A program made the translations under genes and the position numbers. This document shows positions 56,559 to 64,000 of a stretch of 64,000 nucleotides of DNA, piece by piece. Under the pieces are notes generated by a model. That model was not told the origin of the DNA. It made no database searches and saw only the letters and a list, made by a program, of their open reading frames with translations. Position 1 is the first letter of the stretch. Each line of letters opens with the position of its first letter. Where the stretch lies: the NCBI RefSeq assembly GCF_023898315.1, contig NC_064621.1:539545383-539609382 (forward strand). Direction: 5' to 3'. This stretch comes from Schistocerca nitens. Its lineage: Eukaryota; Arthropoda; Insecta; Orthoptera; Acrididae.

Positions 56559-57811
56559 CACTATGTGGTCAGAAGTATCCCGACACCTGGCTGAAAACGA
56601 CTTACAAGTTCGTGGCGCCTTCCATCGGTAATCCTGGAATTCAATATGGTGACGGCCCACACTTCGCCTTGATGACAGCTTCCATTCTCGCAAGCATACG
56701 TTCAATCAGGTGCTGGAAGGTTACTCGGGGAATGGCAGCCCATTCTTCACGCAGTGCTGCGCTGAGGAGAGGTATCGATGTCTGTAGGTGAGGCCTGGCA
56801 CGAAGTCAGCGTTCCAAAACATCCAAAAGGTGTTCTGTAGGATTCAGATCAGGACTCTGTGCAGGCCAATCCATTACAGGGATGTTATTGTCGTACAACC
56901 ACTCCGCCACAGGCCGTGGATTATGAACAGGTGCTCGATCGTGTTGAAAGATGCAATCGCCATCTCCGAATTGCTCTTCAACAGTGGGAAGCAAGAAGGT
57001 GCTTAAACCATCAATGTAGGCCTGTGCTGTGATAGAGCCACGCAAAACAAGGGGTACAAGCACCCTCCATGAAAAACACGACCACACGGTATCACCACCG
57101 CCTCCAAATTTTACTGTTGGCACTACACACGCTGGCAGATGATGTTCACCGGGCATTCGCCATACCCCCACCGTGTCATCGGATCGCCACATTGTGTACA
57201 GTGATTCGTCACTCCACACAACGTTTTTACACTGTTCAATAGTCCAATGTTTACGCATCTTACACCTAGCGAGGCGTCGTTTGGCATTTACCGGCGGGAT
57301 GTGTGGCTTATGAGCAGCCGCCCGACCATGAAATCCAAGTTTTCTCACCTCCCGCCTTACTGTCACAGTACTTGCAGTGTATCCTGATGCAGTTTGGAAT
57401 TCCTCTTGTGATGGTCTCGATAGATGTCTGCCTATTAACACTACGATCCTCCTCAACTGTCGGCAGCCTTTGTCAGTCCACAGACGAGCTCGGCCTGTAC
57501 ACTTTTGTGCTTTACGCGTCCCTTCACGTTTCCACTTCACTATCACATCGGAAACAGTGGGCGTAGGGATGTTTAGGGGTGTGAAGGTCTTGCGTACAAA
57601 CGTATTACGCAAGTGACATCCAGTCATCTGACCACGTTCGAAGTCCGTGAGTTCCATGGAGCGCCTCATTCTGCTCTCTCACGATCTCTAATGACTACTG
57701 AACTACTGAGGTCGCTGATGTGGAGTACCTGGCAGCAGATGGCAGCACAATGCATCTAATATGAAAAACGTATGTTTTTGGGGATGTCCGGATACTTTTG
57801 ATCAAATAGTG
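56559..57811 (-). mobile_element. Tc1-like transposon, 1253 bp
   Basis: The ends are CACTATGTGGTCAGAAGTATCC and, reverse-complemented, CACTATTTGATCAAAAGTATCC. TA is at 56557-56558 and 57812-57813. The transposase is read on the minus strand with one in-frame stop. Confidence 0.95.
56641..57669 (-). pseudogene. Tc1-like transposase with one stop (DD34E)
   Basis: The frame starts at ATG 57669 (M-R-R-S-M-E-L-T-D-F-E-R-G). It has V-V-W-S-D-E-S-L-Y-T (first Asp), F-Q-H-D-R-A-P-V-H (second Asp) and P-D-L-N-P-T-E-H-L (Glu), with 34 residues between the last two. A TGA at 56806-56808 sits after L-D-V-L-E-R where Arg is expected. The frame resumes L-R-A-R-P-H and reaches the normal end, C-G-P-S-P-Y, with the stop at 56641-56643. 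Apart from that one stop it is fully open. Confidence 0.9.
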
Positions 57812-57813
57812 TA

Positions 57814-58530
57814 TTACTTCACGAACATCGTGATACGACAAGCCTATAACACAATATGCATACCATAGGCACTTCCATACTAATTCGCTGGTCACACAGT
57901 GACGAAAACGACTACCTTTTAGTTATGGATGTGGCAGATTTTAAGTATTACGACGAGGTTGGAACTGGTCCCACCTTGGCTCTTAGAGAGCGCCAGAATT
58001 ATTTTATAACTGACAAAATGTAAGACCGAATTGCGCTCAGATTTGACCTTTAAATGTTAATAAAATTTTAGATATGCATAATGTTTTAATATAGTGAGCA
58101 GTGATGGTTCAAAGCAAGAGAAGTCCAATTTTTTTTGTTCATTTGGGCGTGCAGTATAATATAGTCAGATAATGACATTATTATAAAGTAGACCCAAAAG
58201 AGCTGCAATCATTCTTTATTTCACGACAGATCCGTTTCGGCTTTCATTGCCGTTTTTAAGTAACATGCGATTGCAATGTTAGTGATATCATTTACGTACG
58301 TACTAACGTCATGCACATTTGATTGACTACATATGGGCACCTACGTCTAACATGAACTTGACGTCCATATTGCATCGATAGTAAACTTCACGAAAGTATC
58401 AATGCTCAGTTGTTGGTTTACTCAACTGAAATATTTGTTAAACGTTGAAAATGTTATGAGAGTAATTTGACATTTCTCTTACTATGATGTTGTATGTTTG
58501 CATAGCATATGAAATTAAATTATCGTTTGG
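57814..58530. other. Unassigned DNA with one hairpin-GAAAC module
   Basis: 58213-58260 carries the module on the minus strand: GGC stem, 7-base loop, GCC, then GAAACGG and AAATAAAG. No transposon was recognised around it. Confidence 0.45.
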
Positions 58531-58722
58531 CATTGTTGGCCGGGAGGCCCCATCCGGGGAAGTTCGGCCGCTGAGAGCAAGTCTTATTTCAGTCGACGCC
58601 GGTGATGAGGGTGAAATGATGACGAGGACAACACAACACCCAGCCCACGGACGGAGAAAGTTTCGAATCCGGACCCGCTGCACGATAGGCAAGCACGTTA
58701 CCCCACTAAGCTAAGCAGGCGG
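58530..58722 (-). mobile_element. SINE-I
   Basis: The reverse strand has a tRNA-like head (gcttagtggggtaacgtgc) and B-box ggattcgaaac. The body includes aggccccatccggggaag and aagtcttatttcagtcgacg in the plus direction. I recognise it as a common insect SINE; no TSD was read. Confidence 0.75.
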
Positions 58723-59376
58723 ACAAAGTATATTAAAATAGACAGCGATGATGTTTGGAGTTCGATGTAGATTATCTTTGGTTGTTTAGTGTTAGTTGTA
58801 GCTAATTTTGCCTCTTCTCGTGTTCAAGTAGCTGGTGGTTATATTTAAACTTTCTCTATTTAACACTTTATAACACGGAAACTAATTACCGTACGAGCCG
58901 AACTTGGTAGCATTAATTTCCAGAGTATGGGGTGCATGATTTACTTGCGTCACAGCGCCACCGTACAGTTTCAACTATGGCCACCATGTGTCGTGGTCAG
59001 TTATCGTGATTCATAGTGTCACACACGTGACCAGTCGCAGTGCTCTTGTTGACTCGTCAACATAAGCTTGAACAATAGGAGCAGGGCATTATTGGTGAAG
59101 CTCTATTTTATTTTCTAAACAACAGTCATGCTGCAGCTGCACTTCGAGAATATCGCCCGGTGAAAGGATTACGGGAGGGTCCCCTTTCTCCACCTGCTAT
59201 GAGGAGCATGATGGAGAAGTTTGAATCGACTGGAGAACTGGGCGTCGCTCCGGTAAGAGGCCGACGGCAGGTCAACCACAGGTGGTCGATGAAATCGCTA
59301 TTGCTATGGCAATTCCCGAACGCCAGGCAGTGCGCGTGCTGTGTCACGACAGTTGAACATCCCGTGGTCCACTGTA

Positions 59377-60695
59377 CGAGGTGCATTCAAGTTCTAAGGC
59401 CTCCGATTTTTTTTCTAATTAACTTCTCACCCGAAATCGATGAAACTGGCGTTACTTCTCGACGTAATCGCCCTGCAGACGTACACATTTTTCACAACGC
59501 TGACGCCATGATTCCATGGCAGCGGCGAAGACTTCTTTAGGAGTCTGTTTTGACCACTGGAAAATCGCTGAGGCAATAGCAGCACGGCTGGTGAATGTGC
59601 GGCCACGGAGAGTGTCTTTCATTGTTGGAAAAAGCCAAAAGTCACTAGGAGCCAGGTCAGGTGAGTAGGGAGCATGAGGAATCACTTCAAAGTTGTTATC
59701 ACGAAGAAACTGTTGCGTAACGTTAGCTCGATGTGTGGGTGCGTTGTCTTGGTGAAACAGCACACGCACAGCCCTTCCCGGACGTTTTTGTTGCAGTGCA
59801 GGAAGGAATTTGTTTTTCAAAACATTTTCGTAGGATGCACCTGTTACCGTAGTGCCCTTTGGAACGCAATGGGTAAGGTTTACACCCTCGCTGTCCCAGA
59901 ACATGGACTCCATCATTTTTTCAGCACTGGCGGTTACCCGAAATTTTTTTGTTGGTGGTGAATCTGTGTGCTTCCATTGAGCTGACTGGCGCTTTGTTTC
60001 TGGATTGAAAAATGGCATCCACGTCTCATCCATTGTCACAACCGACGAAAAGAAAGTCCCATTCATGCGGTCGTTGCGCGTCAACATTGCTTGGCAACAT
60101 GCCACAAGGGCAGCCGTGTGGTCGTCCGTCAGCATTCGTGGCACCCACCTGGATGACACTTTTCGCATTTTCAGGTCGTCGTGCAGGATTGTGTGCACAG
60201 AACCCACAGAAATGCCAACTCTGGAGGCGATCTGTTCAACAGTCATTCGGCGATCCCCCAAAACAATTCTCTCCACTTTCTCGATCATGTTGTCAGACCG
60301 GCTTGTGCGAGCCCGAGGTTGTTTCGGTTTGTTGTCACACAATGTTCTGTCTTCATTAAACTGTTGCACCCATGAACGCACTTTCGACACATCCATAACT
60401 CCATCACCACATGTCTCCTTCAACCGTCGAAGAATTTCAATTGGTTTCACACCACGCAAATTCAGAAAACGAATGATTGCATGCTGTTCAAGTAAGGAAA
60501 ACGTCGCCAGTTTAAGTATTTAAAACAGTTCTCATTCTCGCCGCTGGCGGTAAAATTCCATCTGCCGCACGGTGCTGCCATCTCTGGGACGTATTGACAA
60601 TGAACGCAGCCTCATTTTAAAACAATGCGCATGTTTCTATCTCTTTCCAGTCCGGAGAAAAAAAATCGGAGGCCATAGAACTTGAATGCACCTCG
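59377..60695 (-). mobile_element. Near-intact mariner transposon, 1319 bp, nested
   Basis: TIRs of ~40 bp with one mismatch: CGAGGTGCATTCAAGTTCTA then (A/T)GGCCTCCGA. TA is at 59375-59376 and 60696-60697. It lies inside the transposase region of the older element at 58831-61799. Confidence 0.95.
59452..60519 (-). pseudogene. Mariner transposase, open but for its start codon (DD34D)
   Basis: The frame is uninterrupted from 60519 to a stop at 59452. The expected start position is ATA (60517-60519) with TAA just before it, so the natural ATG seems lost by one base. The next in-frame ATG lies about 40 codons inside. T-M-D-E-T-W (first Asp), the N-P-E-T-K-R-Q-S-A-Q-W block, F-H-Q-D-N-A-P-T-H (second Asp) and S-P-D-L-A-P-S-D-F-W (third Asp) are present. 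Thirty-four residues separate the last two Asps. All catalytic residues are kept. Confidence 0.9.
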
Positions 60696-61631
60696 TACGA
60701 TGGTGCTTTGAAGCATTCTCAAATGGTTTCCGTACAAGATCCATATCGTACATCAGCTTGCACCACAGGACGCACAACGACGTGCTGACTTCGCTCTCCA
60801 CTTCCTCGCAAGGACAGACGTTGACGAGGGCTGGCCTTGGACCATCCTACAGACAGACGAAGCTCATTTTTCTCTGACGGGTGAGATCAACACACAGAAT
60901 TGCCGAGTGTGGAGATGTTCACCTCCAGTCACTGTACATGAAGTTCCTCTGTGTGGAGAACGTGTTACCATATGGTGTGGCTTCACGGCTACGTTCGTCA
61001 TTGGCCCATTCTTTTTTGAACAGTGCAGTGTGACTGACCAGCGTTACTGTGATATGTTTCGCCGGCATGTCATACCCGCCCTAAAGGAGAGAGACGCACT
61101 GAACTAAAAGTATTCATGCAAGATAGGCCCCCATCGCACGTCGCTCGTGAAATCCACCTTCTTCTTAGAAACACATTTGGAAACGATCGAATTATCAGCC
61201 GATCGTTTCCAAATGCTTGGCCGGTACCATCACCTGATCTCACTCTCTGTGATTTCTGGTTGTGGGGCTACCTGAAGGACAGGGTTTACCAGGGGAACAT
61301 TCCATTCACACATGTGCTGATCTGAAGGGCAGCGTATCAAGAGAGGTAGCCAGCACACCTACAGACATGCTTCGTTCTGCTGTGCAGAATGTAGTCCTGG
61401 TCTATCAGACTCTTCTGGCCACTGATGGGTGCCATATTGGCTCCTTTTGTAACAGTTCCGGTATTTAATGGTATGATGTACAATAGCAGCACATTAAAAG
61501 TGTTTCAACTGAATTGATTCTGCATTACTTCTCTTCCCCATGTCCTTGACATTAATGCTACCAAGTTTGGCACTCATACAGTTCTTAGTTTCCGTGTTAT
61601 AACGTATTAAATAGGGAAAGCTAAATCAAAA

Positions 61632-61776
61632 ATTGGAAATTTGTGGTAAGTTCTATGGCACCCAACTGCTTAGGTAATCGGTTCATAGGCTTACACACTA
61701 CTTAAGAAAACTAACTTACACTAAGGAAACCATACACACCCATGTCCAAGGTAGGACTCGAACCACGGACGGGGGA
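61632..61776 (-). mobile_element. SINE-H-like, 5'-truncated
   Basis: The body, ttacactaaggaaaccatac, and the B-box (ggttcgagtcctac on the minus strand) are present; the A-box half is missing. It splits the right TIR of the old transposon. Confidence 0.75.
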
Positions 61777-61811
61777 AAAGTTTAATTATAACCACCTGGT
61801 ATTTAAGTAAC

Positions 61812-61875
61812 GTTTTTAGGTAGAATTTGTGTTAAAATAAGATACAGATTTTAAACACAAATTCTACCTAAAAAC
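61812..61875. repeat. Near-perfect palindrome just outside the old transposon
   Basis: gtttttaggtagaatttgtg (61812-61831) pairs with cacaaattctacctaaaaac (61856-61875). The inner bases also pair (ttaaaat / attttaa), leaving a 9-base loop. Confidence 0.9.
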
Positions 61876-62048
61876 TTTATTGAAAATATGGGAGCACGTA
61901 AAGGGATGAAATTAAAAACAAATAATACACAACAGCGAAAGATAACCTACGTTGAAGTTCAGCCAGGCAGAAATAACACCGTCGCTGGTTGTTTCATATA
62001 CTTTGTAAACAAATAACTTCATAGTAACAGAGCTGTCAGATTACTGTA

Positions 62049-62251
62049 GCCGGCCGAAGTGGCCGTGCGATTAAAGGCGCTGCAGTCTGGAACCGCAAGA
62101 CCGCTACGGTCGCAGGTTCGAATCCTGCCTCGGGCATGGATGTGTGTGATGTCCTTAGGTTAGTTATGTTTAATTAGTTCTAAGTTCTAGGGGACTAACG
62201 ACCTCAGCAGTTGAATCCCATAGTGCTCAGAGCCATTTGAACCATTTTTTT
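62049..62251 (+). mobile_element. SINE-A2
   Basis: Full length; 11-bp TSD, agattactgta, at 62038-62048 and 62252-62262. Confidence 0.95.
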
Positions 62252-62375
62252 AGATTACTGTAAAAACATATTCAATGTTAAATAAACATTATAATTAGTA
62301 ATTTTACCAACTACTGAGCACTGACAGTTACGTTACAGTTCACTATCGATGTAATATGGTCGTCAAGTTCACCGT

Positions 62376-62578
62376 GGCCGGCCGAAGTGGCCGTGCGGTT
62401 AAAGGCGCTGCAGTCTGGAACCGCATGACCGCTACGGTCGCAGGTTCGAATCCTGCCTCGGGCATGGATGTTTGTGATGTCCTTAGGTTAGTTAGGTTTA
62501 ACTAGTTCTAAGTTCTAGGGGACTAATGACCTCAGCAGTTGAGTTCCATAGCGCTCAGAGCCATTTGAACCATTTTTG
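62376..62578 (+). mobile_element. SINE-A2
   Basis: Full length; 11-bp TSD, aagttcaccgt, at 62365-62375 and 62579-62589. It lies 125 bases from the previous A2 copy, in the same direction. Confidence 0.95.
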
Positions 62579-62589
62579 AAGTTCACCGT

Positions 62590-63539
62590 AGATGTAAGTG
62601 CCAATATGTAATCAACTAAATGTGCAAGGTGTACTATATACGTAATTGGTGTCATCAAGATTGTATTCGCAGATTACTTGAAAATGGAAATGAAAGCAGA
62701 AACATATCTTCTTAATAGCAAGGGAAGTCCGCTAGCTGTTCAATCGTATTCCCAGACCGTGTCTTAAAAATTCTCCCTCTCAGTGAATACACACGCAGTC
62801 TTGATAGCAGTGGAGCAGATGAGGCGTCTTCAGAGCACAATCTTTTCATCTGCTGCGATTTCCTTAGTGCCCTATAGCCATTGCAGCAAATTTACCAAGC
62901 GGAGAAAGTGACGCAAGATATATTGGGCACCGTTCTAACCTTCTTCAACAGTTGGGGGAAACATCTGTCACTCTGATGGTTACCAAGGCACGTCACGCGA
63001 GAATACGGAAAAACGAGAAAGAAGCCAAGGAGGGCTGCAGGGAACACATTGTGCTATTGGCCTGCAGGCTGTCACTTCGATGTTGAGTCAAAGAGATATG
63101 CGACTGTGGCAGGAAGAGTGTCTGGCTGTGAGGGACAGTAAGCTGCGATCTGTGTAGCCGATTATCCGGCAATGGCGCACCTCATACTGTTTACCCTGCC
63201 GGTATGAAGGAGGGATAGCGGTTATCCATGAAACAACCCGTCTTTTCGCCTTCATTTCAACCTTAGTGTTAAAACCTCTCAAAATAATTGGTTTCTGCAA
63301 AATCTATTTTCGGTTTTTCGATTAATTCCAGTAATGAACGTGGACTCCGAGCGAAGATTGAAAATTCTAATGAAAGTGAAGGAGCAGGAGATTACGATCG
63401 TAATTTAGGGTGGGGTCGGAGGATGTGGCAGAATTCGGTCTCATCGTCTCCGGCAGAGATTACAAAAGGTAAAGGAGACAGGGGCGACGACGGCGACAGC
63501 AAAAGGTTAATTTGGTGACTCCCATTCGTCATCATTTGT
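62590..63539. other. No recognised feature
   Basis: The short frames at 63088-63300 and 63288-63518 have no domain signal. Confidence 0.4.
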
Positions 63540-64000
63540 GAATGGTATCAGTCTTTCACCCTGGAACCTAAACATAACCTGGATAGGACAACAACTGACC
63601 AACTCCGATACCCTAAAATACCTGTGAGTTACGCTAGACCGTTCCCTCACCTTCAAAGACCACTGCAAGGACACAAAAATGAAAGTATCTGCTAGGAACA
63701 TCATTCGGAAACTGACAGGTAAAAATTGGGGCGCACAACCAGATGTTTGTTCCCACATTTGCATTATCCTTGTGCTTCTCCGCTGCTGAATATGCAGTAA
63801 CCGTGTGGCTGAACTCCAACCATGTCAAACAAGTGGACACTGCTATTAATGAAACAGGACGCATTGTCACTGACTGCTTGCGGGCAACTCCTATTAATAA
63901 AATATATCATCTCATGGGCATAGCACCTCAACATATCAGAAGAAGAACAGCAGCAGAAAAAGAGAAGCGGAAACAGGAGACAGATCCAAGATACCCCTTG
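63540..64000 (+). pseudogene. Jockey-like LINE RT fragment, runs off the window
   Basis: The plus-strand frames read T-L-K-Y-L, then V-T-L-D-R-S-L-T-F-K-D-H-C, K-M-K-V-S-A-R-N, I-I-R-K-L-T-G, and after a frameshift A-A-E-Y-A-V-T-V-W, V-D-T-A-I-N-E-T and I-A-P-Q-H-I-R-R-R. This is the same part of ORF2 as at 16262-16698. The first frame has TGA in place of G after Y-L. It continues past 64000. Confidence 0.8.

Larger units (their letters stand above)
58831..61799 (+). mobile_element. Old mariner-like transposon, split by a younger mariner and a SINE
   Basis: Long TIRs are visible. The outer block is gctggtggttatatttaaac on the left and its inverted relative near 61780-61799 on the right. The inner block is ataacacggaaacta and aacttggtagcattaat at 58870-58920 and, inverted, at 61548-61620. 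TA flanks lie at 58829-58830 and 61800-61801. The transposase runs on the plus strand around the inserted mariner (59377-60695). Readable motifs include Q-T-D-E-A-H-F (first Asp, about 60850), M-Q-D-R-P-P-S-H (second Asp) and S-P-D-L-T-L-C-D-F-W (third Asp). A SINE (61632-61776) splits the right TIR. Confidence 0.85.

Noticed and set aside
1..64000. CRISPR array, bacterial operon or phage system
   Set aside because: Repeats here are dispersed eukaryotic SINEs with target duplications; no regularly spaced short repeats or prokaryotic genes were found.

Overview
The window looks like a stretch of a very large, repeat-choked insect genome. The commonest repeat, about 20 copies here, is a tRNA-headed SINE with a body of the 'gtccttaggttagttagg' type. 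I recognise it as the kind that fills acridid grasshopper (Schistocerca-like) genomes. That species call is recognition, not a database result. There is no operon or bacterial feature, and almost no host coding sequence. The one convincing piece of a host gene is a short first coding exon at 739-822 on the plus strand, ending in a canonical splice donor. Its peptide resembles the N-terminus of the CrebA/CREB3-like bZIP transcription factors. No later exon was found, so the rest of the window may lie inside its first intron or outside the gene.

Layout. 1-2600: promoter-like flank, the exon and the start of an intron. 4.4-5.2 kb: dead LINE. 5.86-6.74 kb: a nearly identical 435-bp tandem duplication. 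8.6-11 kb: LINE tail, a piggyBac-like deletion derivative and a Tc1 relic split by a SINE. 14.5-17 kb: LINE fragments, including one whose 5' part is inverted, plus a dimeric SINE. 21-25 kb: SINEs, an RTE-type LINE and a piggyBac-like foldback with ~500-bp arms. 25-29.6 kb: three LINE fragments, one open apart from one stop. 29.9-31.5 kb: a Tc1 element with both terminal inverted repeats (TIRs) and a nested SINE. 32.3-33.9 kb: an inverted-repeat element around a LINE reverse transcriptase (RT). 36.5-38.9 kb: two LINE copies, one lacking the RT active-site box. 41.3-42.3 kb: a 5S-rRNA-derived SINE split by a foldback element. 43.6-45.3 kb: LINE and SINE pieces. 46.0-47.4 kb: a near-intact Tc1. 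49.5-51 kb: a decayed Tc1. 51.3-52.5 kb: nested SINEs. 53.3-54.9 kb: LINE pieces. 54.9-57.8 kb: a mariner-like and a Tc1 element. 58.8-61.8 kb: an old transposon split by a younger, near-intact mariner. 62-64 kb: two SINEs and an edge LINE.

SINE names used here are local labels. A: head with 'cggttctaggcgc'. A2: same body, head with 'ggttaaaggcgc'. G: tRNA-Gly-like head on the same body. H: related body with a different head. C, D, E, F, I: five unrelated tRNA-headed families. Strand is the direction from tRNA head to tail. Target-site duplications (TSDs) are quoted where I could read them.

These elements do not form a pathway; the window is mostly an insertion record. The signal that the ordinary feature types do not explain is a hairpin module. 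It reads GAAGA, one base, a short stem-loop whose stem changes sequence from copy to copy, then CGAAA, and in most cases AATAAA downstream. It recurs in several otherwise unrelated repeats.
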